Source of the DNA: Rhodobium gokarnense
GTDB lineage: Bacteria; Pseudomonadota; Alphaproteobacteria; Rhizobiales; Rhodobiaceae
Direction: 5' to 3'
Assembly (NCBI RefSeq): GCF_025961475.1
Contig: NZ_JAOQNS010000006.1
Span: 62,001 to 126,000, forward strand
DNA length: 64,000 nt
Shown: piece after piece, positions 1-8,958 of the stretch
Numbering within the stretch: position 1 is the stretch's first letter
Layout: the number at the start of each line of letters is the position of its first letter
The notes under the pieces: generated by a model
Seen by the model: only the letters and a program-made list of their open reading frames with translations
Told to the model about the DNA's origin: nothing
The model's database searches: none
Program-made: the position numbers and the translations under genes

Positions 1-1014
1 ATGGTCGACCTCCGCGCCGGGGAAGATGTAGCGCACCATGGCGTTGTATTCCTTGCGCTTTTGCCGGAACAGCCGGTCGGTCGCCTTGGCCCGCCGTGTG
101 ATTGCGTGGTGGAGGTAAAGCCCGCGCGGCTTCAACAGCTTTCGGACCGAGGAGAAATAGCCGTCTGCATTGTCGATGCCGACATGCTCGAACATGCCGA
201 TGGAGGCGATCTTGTCGAAGTCGCCGGAAAGCGCCCGGTAGTCGCGAAGTTCCACTGAGACCCGGTCCGACAGTCCCCGCTCCTTGATCCGGTGCCCGGC
301 CAGCTCCGCCTGCTCTTCGGACAGCGTCACGCCGACCGCTTCGACGCCGTAGTGCTCGGCCGCATAGGTGATGAGCGAGCCCCAGCCGCAGCCGATATCG
401 AGCAGCCGCTCGCCGGGTTGCAGCCTGAGCTTGCGGCAGATCATCTCCAGCTTGTCTTTCTGGGCGGTGGCGAGGTCGTTCTGCCAGTCGGTGAAGTAGG
501 CGCAGGTGTAGACCATCTCCGGGTCGAGGAAGAGCCGATAGAAGTCGTTGGACACGTCGTAGTGATGGGCGATGTCCGCCTTGTCGCTGCCGCGCGACAG
601 GGTCGCCGCCGTGCCCCCATCGACGCCATGGGCCTCCGGCGCCGTCCCCGGTTTGGAGGACGACAGCGCGAAGGGGAGGGCGGCCTTCAGCAGGAGCCCC
701 TTGTTGATCTTTTTCGCAATGTCGCGGGTCCGCGTTTCCGGCCGCTTTTCGGCAAGGTCGAAGAACGAGCCGTTTTTGATGTCGACGAGGCCGGCGGCGT
801 AGAGCTCGATCAGGGTCGGGATGCGCGGTGCGCGGATCAGCCGGGAAAAGACGGCCGGGTCCGAGACCGCGATCCGAAGGCTCCCCGGATCGGCGTCGGC
901 CGGCACGGTCGAGCCGTCCCACAGTTCGAAATCGAGGCTGAGCCTTGCTGCCTCGCGAAGGTGTTCGAGCGCACGGCGTGCGGCAACGAGGCGGCGGTCG
1001 GCGGCGGGCGTCAT
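1..1014 (-). CDS. cfa: Cyclopropane-fatty-acyl-phospholipid synthase (partial, C-terminus outside window)
   Basis: S-adenosylmethionine-dependent methyltransferase that adds a methylene bridge to unsaturated acyl chains of membrane phospholipids. The 338 residues visible contain the family motif HYDVSNDFY (151-159), the SAM-binding loop LDIGCGWGSL (205-214) and a downstream MFEHVG segment typical of CFA synthases. The reading frame starts at ATG 1014 and runs off the left edge, so the C-terminal part is missing only because the window ends. The family is usually about 400 residues. It is divergent from the GST gene, with 195 bp between the two starts. The assignment to the CFA/MMA synthase family is secure; exact product (cyclopropane versus another methylated lipid) cannot be told. 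Confidence 0.93.
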   Translation of the reverse strand, partial: MTPAADRRLVAARRALEHLREAARLSLDFELWDGSTVPADADPGSLRIAVSDPAVFSRLIRAPRIPTLIELYAAGLVDIKNGSFFDLAEKRPETRTRDIAKKINKGLLLKAALPFALSSSKPGTAPEAHGVDGGTAATLSRGSDKADIAHHYDVSNDFYRLFLDPEMVYTCAYFTDWQNDLATAQKDKLEMICRKLRLQPGERLLDIGCGWGSLITYAAEHYGVEAVGVTLSEEQAELAGHRIKERGLSDRVSVELRDYRALSGDFDKIASIGMFEHVGIDNADGYFSSVRKLLKPRGLYLHHAITRRAKATDRLFRQKRKEYNAMVRYIFPGAEVDH

Positions 1015-1209
1015 GGCAAGAGAATCCCTGGCGGTTGGCGGCGGCTGCGTGCGGTCATCCGTGTTTCATGTCCCGGTCGGGGCCGCAAGGTGCAGAAAAA
1101 CGGATGGTTGATCCGGCCGGTCAAAAAGACGATGTTTGCGCGAAATTCCGCCGACCGGATTCTTTTTTCCGATTCGACAATCGACCAAGCCGAACAGCAA
1201 AGGCCGATC

Positions 1210-1842
1210 ATGATCGATCTTTACACCTGGACGACGCCGAACGGGCGCAAGGCCTCCATCGTTCTGGAGGAGCTGGGGCTGCCCTACACGGTCAAGCCGA
1301 TCAACATTATGGCGAACGAGCAATTCGCGCCGGAGTTTCTCGCCATCAGCCCGAACAACAAGATCCCGGCGATCGTCGACCACGACACCGGCATCCACCT
1401 GATGGAATCGGGCGCCATCCTCATGTATCTCGCCGAAAAGACCGGCCGGCTGATGCCCACCGACATCAAGGGCCGCTTCGAGGTCATCGAATGGCTGATG
1501 TGGCAGATGGGCGGTTTCGGCCCGATGCTCGGCCAGGCCCACCACTTCCTGGAATTCAACCCCGGCAAGGCGCCCTATGCCGAGGAGCGCTACGGCACGG
1601 AGACCGAGCGGCTCTACCGGGTCCTCGACAAGCGCCTGGAAGGCCGCGACTATGTCTGCGGCGACTATTCCATCGCCGACATCTCGATCTGGCCCTGGGC
1701 GACCCGCTTCGACTGGCAGCGCATCGACCTCAACGACTATCCGAACGTCAAGCGCTGGTACGTCGCCGTCGCCGAACGCCCGGCCGTCCAGCGCGGCTAC
1801 CACGTGCCGAAGCAGATGCCGGAAATCCCGATGCCGGATTGA
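1210..1842 (+). CDS. Glutathione S-transferase family protein, YfcG/YghU-like
   Basis: A 210-residue cytosolic thioredoxin-fold protein. The N-terminal part reads MIDLYTWTTPNGRKASIVLEE, followed by the ISPNNKIPAIVD stretch that carries the conserved cis-proline, and ESGAILMYLAEK, which matches the glutathione gamma-glutamyl site. The C-terminal half is the all-helical GST domain with the usual N-capping SIADISIWPW. TTPNGRK resembles the nucleophilic loop of E. coli YfcG and YghU, which act as disulfide-bond reductases using two glutathione molecules, so such an activity is more likely than a classical conjugating GST; this is inference. The reading frame is open far upstream, but ATG 1210 is preceded by AAAGG and matches the family start. 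Confidence 0.9.
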   Translation: MIDLYTWTTPNGRKASIVLEELGLPYTVKPINIMANEQFAPEFLAISPNNKIPAIVDHDTGIHLMESGAILMYLAEKTGRLMPTDIKGRFEVIEWLMWQMGGFGPMLGQAHHFLEFNPGKAPYAEERYGTETERLYRVLDKRLEGRDYVCGDYSIADISIWPWATRFDWQRIDLNDYPNVKRWYVAVAERPAVQRGYHVPKQMPEIPMPD

Positions 1843-1866
1843 CGGGGGGCGCGGACCAAATACTTG

Positions 1867-1970
1867 CGTCATCGCGAGGAGGCCGAAGGCCGACGCGGCG
1901 ATCCAGGGGCCGCTGGCTCCGAACGAGCCGCTCTGGATTGCCGCGCTCGCTCCGCTCGCTCGCAATGACG
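1867..1970. repeat. 104-bp dispersed palindromic repeat, copy 1
   Basis: Ends are complementary: CGTCATCGCGAGGAGGCCG on the left and CGCTCGCTCGCAATGACG on the right, with an inner pair around GGCGATCCAG and CTGGATTGCC. A copy of the same length lies at 30396-30499, and separated half units lie at 24685-24777. It fills the gap between the GST stop and the dehydrogenase start. This type of intergenic palindrome is common in Hyphomicrobiales. Confidence 0.8.
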
Positions 1971-1997
1971 GAAGATCAATGGGCAAGGGAAAATAGC

Positions 1998-3023
1998 ATG
2001 CGCGCATTGGTGCTGGACGGCGGCTTCGGCTTTGAGAACCTCAACATCGCCGAGCGCGCGAAACCGGAGCCGGGGCCCGGCGAGGTGCTGGTCCGCATCG
2101 GCGCCGTTTCCCTCAACTACCGCGATTTGCTGCTGGTCGAAGGCTCCTACAATCCGCGCCAGCAAATGCCGGTGGTGCCGACCTGCGACGGCGCCGGCAT
2201 CGTCGACGCCGTCGGGCCGAGCGTCACGCGGTTTGCCCCCGGCGACCGGGTCGTCAACGGCATCGCGGAAGGCTGGATCGACGGTCCGCCCGATGCCCTG
2301 GGCCTGAAGACCATCCGCGGCGGGCCCGGCGGCGACGGCTTCTGTGCCGACTACGTCCTCGTTCCGGAGCGCGCGCTCTTTGCCGTCCCCGATCACCTGT
2401 CGCTGGCGGAAGCCGCGACCCTTCCCTGCGCCGGCATCACCGCCTGGTGCGCGGTGGTCGAACACGGCAACCTCCGCCCCGGCGGCACCGTCGTCGTCGA
2501 AGGCACCGGCGGCGTTGCCCTCTTTGCCACGCAGTTCGCCCGGATCGCCGGCGCCCGCACCATGGTGCTGTCGTCCTCGAACGAAAAGCTGGACCGGATT
2601 TCCGAAATAGGCGTCGACGCCACCGCCAACTATGTCGAGGTGCCGGAATGGTCGCGCGCGGTACGCGAGCGCCTCGATGCCGACGGCGCCGACCTCGTAA
2701 TCGAGCTCGGCGGCGCAGCGACGCTGGAAAACGCCATGCGCTCGGTCAAGCCCGGCGGCACGGTGGCGCTCATCGGCAACCTCTCCGGCAGCCACGCACC
2801 CCTCAACCTGCCGCTCGCCGTCATGCGCCAGGTCCGCCTGCAGGGCGTCACCTGCGGCTCCCTCGGCGACATGGCCCGGATGATGGCGGCGGTCGCGACC
2901 CATCGCATAAAACCCTGGGTGCACGAGATCTTCCCGCTGGACCGCTACCGCGACGCCTTCGAGCTGATGCGCGCTGGCGGCCATGTCGGCAAGATCGTGA
3001 TTGCTTTGGATTCTGGGGGCTGA
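1998..3023 (+). CDS. Zinc-independent MDR oxidoreductase (quinone oxidoreductase-like)
   Basis: A 341-residue medium-chain dehydrogenase/reductase. The N-terminal GroES-like domain has SLNYRDLLLVEG in the place where zinc alcohol dehydrogenases have their Cys and GHE zinc ligands, and CDGAGIVDAVG follows, so catalytic zinc is probably absent, as in quinone oxidoreductases. The Rossmann part contains VVVEGTGGVALFATQFA, an NADP-type glycine motif. The C-terminal FPLDRYRDAFELMRAGGHVGKIVI is a standard family ending. ATG 1998 has AAGGGA upstream. It follows the GST gene on the same strand, but with a palindromic repeat between them, so an operon is uncertain. The physiological substrate is unknown. 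Confidence 0.88.
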   Translation: MRALVLDGGFGFENLNIAERAKPEPGPGEVLVRIGAVSLNYRDLLLVEGSYNPRQQMPVVPTCDGAGIVDAVGPSVTRFAPGDRVVNGIAEGWIDGPPDALGLKTIRGGPGGDGFCADYVLVPERALFAVPDHLSLAEAATLPCAGITAWCAVVEHGNLRPGGTVVVEGTGGVALFATQFARIAGARTMVLSSSNEKLDRISEIGVDATANYVEVPEWSRAVRERLDADGADLVIELGGAATLENAMRSVKPGGTVALIGNLSGSHAPLNLPLAVMRQVRLQGVTCGSLGDMARMMAAVATHRIKPWVHEIFPLDRYRDAFELMRAGGHVGKIVIALDSGG

Positions 3024-3075
3024 GCGCTTTTGCCACGGTTCGTGACCTGCGCTCTCCCGCACCCATCCTCTCTGC

Positions 3076-3184
3076 GTCACCGCCGGGCTTGACCCGGTGG
3101 TCCATGATGACGAGCGGCAAAAACAACCTAACCGATTGTTCCGAAAGGCCTCATGGATTGCCGTGTCAAGCACGGCAATGACGC
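3076..3184. repeat. Dispersed palindromic repeat pair (GTCACC...CAATGACGC)
   Basis: Two hairpins, CCGGGCTTGACCCGG near 3083 and TTGCCGTGTCAAGCACGGCAA near 3158-3178, framed by GTCAC and GTGACG/ATGACGC-type ends. It lies between the converging dehydrogenase and cyclase genes, together with no recognisable coding sequence. Confidence 0.65.
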
Positions 3185-3247
3185 GGAGTGGGTGGGCCCC
3201 GGAGTGCGCAAGCCGCGGCCCGGAGAACCATAAGGCCTTGAGCGCCC

Positions 3248-5473
3248 TCACTTGCTCTCCGGATCGAACACCCCATCCCAATCGTCGGCGAGCGCCGCGG
3301 TCCGCAGCCGCGCGATGCGGTAGCCCATCGCCGCGGCATAGTCGGTGAGCCGGCCGGCGGAAAGGGCGGGGAGATCAGCAAGGTGCGAGAGCGCGATGTC
3401 CCAGGCCCGTCCCCGGTAGGCGGCGAGCATCGCGGCCTGCGTCTCCCGGAGCCGGACAAGGTCGATCTCCGCGGCAACGCCGGCATCCCCGAGGAGGGCC
3501 GAGACCGTCAGCGCCGTCTTTTTGCCCTTCACCCGCACCCGGTCGAGTTCCAGAAATTCGTAGCCCTTGGCTGCCGCGACCGTTGCCTCGCCGGCAAGGA
3601 TCGGGACGCCGTAGAATTTGGTGAGGCCTTCCAGCCGCGAGGCGACGTTGACGTCGTCACCGATCACCGAATAGTCGAAGCGCTGTTCGGAGCCGAGATT
3701 GCCGACGCAGCACGCGCCCGTGTTGATGCCGATGCCGATGGCGACCTTTGCGGTCTCGCCGTGCTCGGCGTTGAAGGTCTTCAGCGCGGCCAGCATGTCG
3801 AGCGCGGCGCCTGAGGCGTTGCTCGCATGGTCCGGATCGTCGACCGGCGCGTTCCAGAACGCCATCACCGCATCGCCCATATATTTGTCGATGGTGCCCC
3901 GGCGCGACAGGATGACGTCCGTCATCGGCGTCAGGAACGCATTGAGGAAGCGGGTCAGCGTCTCCGCCTCCATGCCCTCCGACAGGGTGGTGAAGCCGCG
4001 AATGTCCGAGAACAGAAGCGTCATCTCCCGCATCTCGCCGCCGAGCTTCAGCCGCGCCGGATCGGCCGCCACCTCGTCGACGAGGTCGGGGGCGAGGTAG
4101 CGGCTGAAGGCGTTGCGGATCTCGCGGCGCGCCCGCTCCTTGGAAAAGATCACGGTCGCCGAGGCCGCAAAGAGCGCGCCGAGCGCTGTGCCGGCGGGGA
4201 ACACCGGGTCGATGAAGAGCCCCTGCCGGGTGAAGGCGAACCAACTCGCAAGGCAGAAGAGCGCGGAGAGCGACAGCGCCACGGGCAGCGCACCGCGCAC
4301 CGGCAGTTTGGCGACGACGACGGCGGAGAACAGCGCGCCGAGGACGGCGGCAACGATCTCCAGCCCCGGCGCCCAGTCGGGCCGCGCCAGCCAGCCGCCG
4401 GAGACGATGTGCTCGATCACCTGGGCATGCACCTCGATGCCCGGAACGACGGCGGCGACCGGGGTCGCCCTGAGGTCGAACAGTCCCGCCGCGCTGGTGC
4501 CGACAAGGACGATACGCCCCTTCAGTTCCTCGGCCGGGACCTCGCCGGCGAGGATCTTCCAGGCCGGAACATAACGGCCCGGCGCCGGCTCCGAATAGCG
4601 CACGACGACGGCGCCGTTGGCATCGGTCGGCACCTCGAAGGCGCCGATGCGGATGGCGTTGAGCCCGGTCGTCGCGCCGAAGGCGGTCTCGCCGCTGGCA
4701 TTGGAGGCGCGCAGCACATAGGTCGAGGCGCCCTGCGCCACCCGGAGCGCCTCCGCTGCGAGCGTCGGCACGAAGCCGTCGGGACCGGACAGCACCATCG
4801 GCACCCGGCGGATCACCTGGTCGCGGTCGGGCAGCCAGTTGATGGCGCCGATCCCCCTGGCGTTGTCGGCAAGCACGTCGAGCGGCGCCGTCGCGCCCGC
4901 ATAGCGGCGGATGAACGGCTTAGGGTCGTCGCCGGCAACCGCATAGCCGGCCTTCACCGGCAGCGTGCCGCCCGGCTTCTGGGTCAAGGCCGCGGCAATG
5001 ACGGAGCCGGTCTCGCCGAGCGCGGAGGCAAAGGAGATGTCGTGCGGGACGGAAAGCTCCAGCGCCTTGGCGAGCGCGCGCCGCGCCGGCGTGTCGGCAA
5101 GCGTCGTCAGCACCTCTTCCGGCGAGGTGCGGTCCGGCTCGGCGAAGAGGAAATCGAAGACGATGGCCGCGGCGCCGGCGTCGCGGGCGAATTCCGCGAT
5201 CGCCGCCAACCGGTCGCGCGGCCACGGCCACTGGCCGAGGCGCGCCAGCGAGGCCTCGTCGATGTCGACGATCCGCACGGGAAGCTCTGGCGACCATTCC
5301 CTGGGGAGCGCCCGCTGATAGGCATCGAAGACGAGGTTGGACAGGTTGGTGAGCGTGTCGGGCAGCGTTACCCGGGCAAGGAAGGCTGCGGCGACGATGA
5401 CGCCGGCCGCAAGGATCGCCAGCCCCGGCGATTGCCGCGGCCGCCTTGCCCGGCGCGGCGCACCGGCCGCCAT
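3248..5473 (-). CDS. CHASE2-domain class III adenylate/guanylate cyclase
   Basis: A 741-residue membrane sensor that makes a cyclic nucleotide. After an N-terminal membrane anchor (about 17-36) comes an extracytoplasmic CHASE2 domain (about 40-370, with VRIVDIDEASLARLGQWPWPR and the late GRIVLVGTSAAGLFDLRATP), three membrane segments (about 385-470) and a class III cyclase domain (about 510-690). Cyclase signatures are TLLFSDIRGFTTLSEGM (first metal Asp), TIDKYMGDAVMAFWNAP (second metal Asp and purine Lys) and YSVIGDDVNVASRLEG, so the active site looks intact and adenylate is favoured. The ATG at 5473 sits one base from the TGA of the upstream beta-barrel gene, implying translational coupling. 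Together with the divergent FecR-domain gene this suggests an envelope sensor; the signal is unknown. Confidence 0.93.
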   Translation of the reverse strand: MAAGAPRRARRPRQSPGLAILAAGVIVAAAFLARVTLPDTLTNLSNLVFDAYQRALPREWSPELPVRIVDIDEASLARLGQWPWPRDRLAAIAEFARDAGAAAIVFDFLFAEPDRTSPEEVLTTLADTPARRALAKALELSVPHDISFASALGETGSVIAAALTQKPGGTLPVKAGYAVAGDDPKPFIRRYAGATAPLDVLADNARGIGAINWLPDRDQVIRRVPMVLSGPDGFVPTLAAEALRVAQGASTYVLRASNASGETAFGATTGLNAIRIGAFEVPTDANGAVVVRYSEPAPGRYVPAWKILAGEVPAEELKGRIVLVGTSAAGLFDLRATPVAAVVPGIEVHAQVIEHIVSGGWLARPDWAPGLEIVAAVLGALFSAVVVAKLPVRGALPVALSLSALFCLASWFAFTRQGLFIDPVFPAGTALGALFAASATVIFSKERARREIRNAFSRYLAPDLVDEVAADPARLKLGGEMREMTLLFSDIRGFTTLSEGMEAETLTRFLNAFLTPMTDVILSRRGTIDKYMGDAVMAFWNAPVDDPDHASNASGAALDMLAALKTFNAEHGETAKVAIGIGINTGACCVGNLGSEQRFDYSVIGDDVNVASRLEGLTKFYGVPILAGEATVAAAKGYEFLELDRVRVKGKKTALTVSALLGDAGVAAEIDLVRLRETQAAMLAAYRGRAWDIALSHLADLPALSAGRLTDYAAAMGYRIARLRTAALADDWDGVFDPESK

Positions 5474-5474
5474 G

Positions 5475-6602
5475 TCAGAACCGGGCCAGGACCCGTCCGG
5501 CCACCGCGTGATTGTCGAAGTCGCGGGTCGGATCGTTGGAGTTCTGGATCTCGTAGCGGTAGTCGAAGCGGAAATCGACGTTCTCGGCAACGAGGTCGCG
5601 CAGGATCACCGACCCGCCGGGGGCGAGATAGGTGTCGCGCCGGTCGGCGCCGCCGACGACGACGGGCTTGTCGAACCAACGCTGGAACAGGCCGACATTG
5701 GGGCCGGCCAGCAGCCACTCGGCGAACGGATAGTAGTATTCCACCCGGGTTCCGGCCTCGAAATAGCGGCCGGGCTCGAAACCGCTCGGGATGACGACGC
5801 CGGGCCTTGTGTCGACGCCGCTCCAGCGCAGCCGCGGCTTGACGACGATGGCATCGGCATCGTCGAGGAGGCCGCCATAGCCGAAATGGCCGCGCAGGTC
5901 GATGACGGCGCCGTCGTCGGAGACCCAGCGGTCGGCATAGTCGCGCCAGGTGGCGCGCAACTCGATCGACTGCAGGGCGCCCTGCAGGTAGCCCTCAAAG
6001 CCGAGCGAGGCGCCGAATTCGCCGAAGAAGCTGTCGCCGTCGAGCCAGGCATAGCCGCCGACGAGCGCCGGGCGCACGGCAATGGTCGGCGTCAGGTCGA
6101 ACAGCGGGCCGGTATCGGCCGAAATCGCGAAATTGTTGAGGACGTCGAGGTCGCCGAAGATCTCGCCGCTGCCCTCGATCATCGTGCGCCAGCGCTGCGT
6201 GCCGAAGGAGCGCTCATCGAGCACACGGACGACGGCAAAGGCGTTGCCGTCGTCGGTCTCGCCCGGCGAGGGAAACTGGCGCGGGTTCGACTGGTAGGCG
6301 CCGCCGAGCTCCAGGAACACCTGGGTGGTCGACGGCTGCAGCCGCCGGCGCATGCGCATCAGGCCGCTGATCGCCTCGGCATTGTCCGGATGGTGGACGA
6401 GGACGCGCTCATAGGTGGCGAGTGCCTTGCGGTATTCGCCGCGCGCCTCGGCCCGCGCCGCATAGGCGTTGTTGATCATCGGATCGGTCGGATCGGCGAG
6501 CACCGCGCCGTAGCCGGGATCGATCGCCCCGTCGGCGAGCACCGGCGCCGCGATCCCGGTCAGAAGGAACGTGCCGGCGAGGAGGGCGGCGAGACGTGTC
6601 AT
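5475..6602 (-). CDS. TPR-containing outer-membrane beta-barrel protein
   Basis: A 375-residue exported protein. The start at 6602 gives a clean signal peptide (MTRLAALLAGTFLLTGIAAPVLA) and has GGAAG upstream. Residues about 25-85 look like one or two TPR units (NNAYAARAEARGEYRKALATYE). From about 90 onward the sequence alternates hydrophobic and polar residues in barrel fashion and ends in an aromatic residue (VLARF), the classic outer-membrane C-terminal signature. The family resembles the barrel proteins often found beside FecR-domain and CHASE2-cyclase genes. It is the first gene of a minus-strand pair with the cyclase. Role is inferred only: an envelope partner of the cyclase or FecR protein. 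Confidence 0.8.
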   Translation of the reverse strand: MTRLAALLAGTFLLTGIAAPVLADGAIDPGYGAVLADPTDPMINNAYAARAEARGEYRKALATYERVLVHHPDNAEAISGLMRMRRRLQPSTTQVFLELGGAYQSNPRQFPSPGETDDGNAFAVVRVLDERSFGTQRWRTMIEGSGEIFGDLDVLNNFAISADTGPLFDLTPTIAVRPALVGGYAWLDGDSFFGEFGASLGFEGYLQGALQSIELRATWRDYADRWVSDDGAVIDLRGHFGYGGLLDDADAIVVKPRLRWSGVDTRPGVVIPSGFEPGRYFEAGTRVEYYYPFAEWLLAGPNVGLFQRWFDKPVVVGGADRRDTYLAPGGSVILRDLVAENVDFRFDYRYEIQNSNDPTRDFDNHAVAGRVLARF

Positions 6603-6874
6603 GCGGTTCCGGCTTCCCGTGGTCGTCCCCGTGGTCGTCAATGCGGTCATCTCGGCGGCCCAAGGTTCGCGGCAAGAAATTCTCAGGCGAAACTACCAAA
6701 CGACAACGCCCGCGCAATGTGTTTCGGAAACCGCCTGTGGATTTGAGTGCGAAGTGTTGCATTCTGGTGCTGGACAAAGCCTTCGGTGTTGGGCGACAAC
6801 GTTGCCAAGGCCGGATGATGGCTTGACGAAACACTGCCGGGGCAGGCGGAACGGGGCAGGGAAGGCGGAACGCA
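6603..6874. promoter_or_regulatory. Divergent intergenic region of the FecR / beta-barrel-cyclase module
   Basis: This 272-bp gap must hold both outward promoters. It is less GC-rich than its surroundings (for example TACCAAACGACAACGCCCGC near 6693 and GTTGCATTCTGGTG near 6755). I see no convincing operator palindrome or sigma-70 pair and no additional gene. Confidence 0.5.
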
Positions 6875-7669
6875 ATGATTTCGGTCAGACGCAGACTTCT
6901 GCTGCTCGTTGCGGCCGGTGTGATGGCCGCCACCGCGGCAACGGCCCATGCCGCCGACCGCATCGGCGTTGCCTCGGCCATCCAGCGCGACGTCACCGGC
7001 ACGCTGGCGAGCCAGGTGCGGACCCTCTCCCCCGGCAACGGCGTCTTCGGCAACGAGCGCATCGCGACCCGCGAGAAAAGCACGGCCCAGCTCCTGTTCC
7101 TCGACGAGACGAGCCTCTCGATCGGCCCGGTATCGGAAGTCGTGCTCGACCGCTTCGTCTACAATCCGGGTGGCACCGCCGAGGAGGTCTCGGTGGAGGC
7201 CGTGAAGGGGGCGTTCCGCTTCGTTTCCGGCTCGTCGAACTCGCGGAGCTACACGGTCAAGACGCCGCTCGCGACCATCGGCGTGCGCGGCACCATCTTC
7301 GATCTGGTCGTCCAGGCGGAAAAGGTCATCGTCATCCTCGTCGAAGGCGCGGTCGACGTCTGCGTCGACGGCACCTGCACCGGCATCGTCCGGCCCGGCC
7401 GCTTCATCGTCGTCCGGGCGAACGGCGGCATGGAGGGCCCGCGCCGCTGGGACGATTCCCTGCGCAACGTCCTCGGCAAGGTCTCCTTCCCGCTGTTCGG
7501 CAACCACCTCGACGCCGACCGCAGCCGGCCCTACGGCATCACCGATGCCCGCGACCGCGTCGACGAGATCGAGACGCGCGAGCGAGAGCGCTACTACCGC
7601 CGCTTCTTCGACAATGACGGCGACGTCACCGATCCCGATGTCGGCGTGGAAGCCCGGCGCCGGCGCTAG
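6875..7669 (+). CDS. Periplasmic FecR-domain protein
   Basis: A 264-residue secreted protein with a signal peptide (MISVRRRLLLLVAAGVMAA, processing near AHAA). Residues about 50-180 form a FecR domain: ATREKSTAQLLFLDETSLSIG, FRFVSGSSNSRSYTVKTP and the hallmark TIGVRGTIFDLVV, followed by VEGAVDVCVDGTC with a cysteine pair that may form a disulfide. The C-terminal 60 residues are highly charged and basic (RERERYYRRFFDNDGDV). It lacks the cytoplasmic anti-sigma part of true FecR and no sigma factor lies nearby, so it is not a classical FecIR system. It is transcribed away from the barrel-cyclase pair; SD GGGAAGG precedes the start. Confidence 0.88.
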   Translation: MISVRRRLLLLVAAGVMAATAATAHAADRIGVASAIQRDVTGTLASQVRTLSPGNGVFGNERIATREKSTAQLLFLDETSLSIGPVSEVVLDRFVYNPGGTAEEVSVEAVKGAFRFVSGSSNSRSYTVKTPLATIGVRGTIFDLVVQAEKVIVILVEGAVDVCVDGTCTGIVRPGRFIVVRANGGMEGPRRWDDSLRNVLGKVSFPLFGNHLDADRSRPYGITDARDRVDEIETRERERYYRRFFDNDGDVTDPDVGVEARRRR

Positions 7670-7791
7670 CCGCACAGCCGTCACGCCCTCGATATCTCCT
7701 ATTCGTCCTCCCGTCCCATGCTATAGGTGAGGCAAAGATGCCCGCCGGACCCGCCGTCCGGTCACGGGGCGACAAGGAGGGAGTATCCAAA

Positions 7792-8958
7792 ATGACCGCA
7801 GCGATCATCGGCTGGGCCCATTCGCAATTCGGCAAGCTCGGCGAGGAAACCGTCGAGAGCCTGATCGTCGACGTCGCCAACAGGGCCGTCGCCGATGCCG
7901 GCCTTGAGGCCCGTGACGTCGACCAGATCCTGCTCGGCCATTTCAACGGCGGCTTCTCCGCCCAGGACTTCACCGCCTCGCTGGTGCTGCAGGCCGACCC
8001 GGACTTCCGCTTCAAGCCGGCGCTGAGGGTGGAAAACGCCTGCGCCACCGGCTCCGCCGCCGTCCACCAGGGCCTGACCGCCATTGCCGCCGGCAAGGCG
8101 CGTTTCGTGCTCGTCGTCGGCGTGGAACAGATGACGACGACGCCGGGCCCGGAGATCGGCCGCAACCTCCTGAAGGCGTCCTACCTGCCGGAGGACGGCG
8201 ACACGCCGGCCGGCTTTGCCGGCGTCTTCGGCAGGATCGCTGAAGGATACTTCCAGCGCCACGGTGACAAGTCCGACGCGCTCGCCGCCATTGCCGCCAA
8301 GAACCACAGGAACGGCGTCAACAACCCCTTCGCCCAGATGCGCAAGGACCTCGGCTTCGACTTCTGCCGGGCCGAATCGGAAAAGAACCCCTATGTGGCC
8401 GGCCCCCTGAAGCGCACGGACTGCTCGCTCGTCTCCGACGGCGCTGCCGCGCTGGTGCTGACGGACGCCGCGACCGCGCTCGGCCGCGACAAGGCCGTCG
8501 CGTTCAGGGCCGCCTCCCACGTCCAGGATTTCCTGCCGATGTCGAAGCGGGATATCCTGAAGTTCGAGGGTTGCGGCGTTGCCTGGCAGAACGCGCTGGC
8601 CGAGGCCGGCGTGACGCTCGACGACCTGTCCTTCGTGGAAACCCACGACTGCTTCACCATCGCCGAACTGATCGAATACGAGGCCATGGGCCTGACCAGG
8701 GAAGGCGAGGGCGAGCGCGCCATCCTGGAGGGCTGGACGGCGATGGACGGCAAGCTGCCGGTCAACCCGTCGGGCGGCCTGAAGTCCAAGGGCCATCCGA
8801 TCGGCGCCACCGGCGTTTCCATGCACGTCCTGACGGCTATGCAGCTCACCGGCACGGCCGGGGACATACAGGTCAAGGACGCCTCCCTCGGCGGCGTCTT
8901 CAACATGGGCGGTGCGGCCGTCGCCAACTACGTGTCGATCCTGCAGGCGATGAAGTAG
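7792..8958 (+). CDS. Thiolase family acetyl-CoA acyltransferase (SCP2-thiolase-like)
   Basis: A 388-residue thiolase that would interconvert acyl-CoA plus acetyl-CoA and 3-ketoacyl-CoA. The nucleophilic cysteine is Cys84 in VENACATGSAAVHQ. The second active-site region reads PSGGLKSKGHPIGATGVS, with the catalytic His, and the third is ASLGGVFNMGGAAVANYV, where the usual CGGG cysteine is replaced, as in the SCP2-thiolase branch. ETHDCFTIAELIEYE is also typical of that branch. The chosen start at 7792 has AAGGAGGGAG at good spacing; a more upstream in-frame ATG at 7738 lacks this. The degradative versus biosynthetic role is not decidable from sequence. Confidence 0.9.
   Translation: MTAAIIGWAHSQFGKLGEETVESLIVDVANRAVADAGLEARDVDQILLGHFNGGFSAQDFTASLVLQADPDFRFKPALRVENACATGSAAVHQGLTAIAAGKARFVLVVGVEQMTTTPGPEIGRNLLKASYLPEDGDTPAGFAGVFGRIAEGYFQRHGDKSDALAAIAAKNHRNGVNNPFAQMRKDLGFDFCRAESEKNPYVAGPLKRTDCSLVSDGAAALVLTDAATALGRDKAVAFRAASHVQDFLPMSKRDILKFEGCGVAWQNALAEAGVTLDDLSFVETHDCFTIAELIEYEAMGLTREGEGERAILEGWTAMDGKLPVNPSGGLKSKGHPIGATGVSMHVLTAMQLTGTAGDIQVKDASLGGVFNMGGAAVANYVSILQAMK

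Noticed and set aside
3827-5794. A 655-codon plus-strand frame opposite the cyclase
   Set aside because: The minus strand has clear CHASE2 and cyclase motifs with coupled start and stop codons, so this is a shadow.
6875-7669. FecR as part of a classical FecI-FecR iron-signalling system
   Set aside because: The protein has a signal peptide, lacks a cytoplasmic anti-sigma segment and has no sigma factor or TonB receptor partner next to it.
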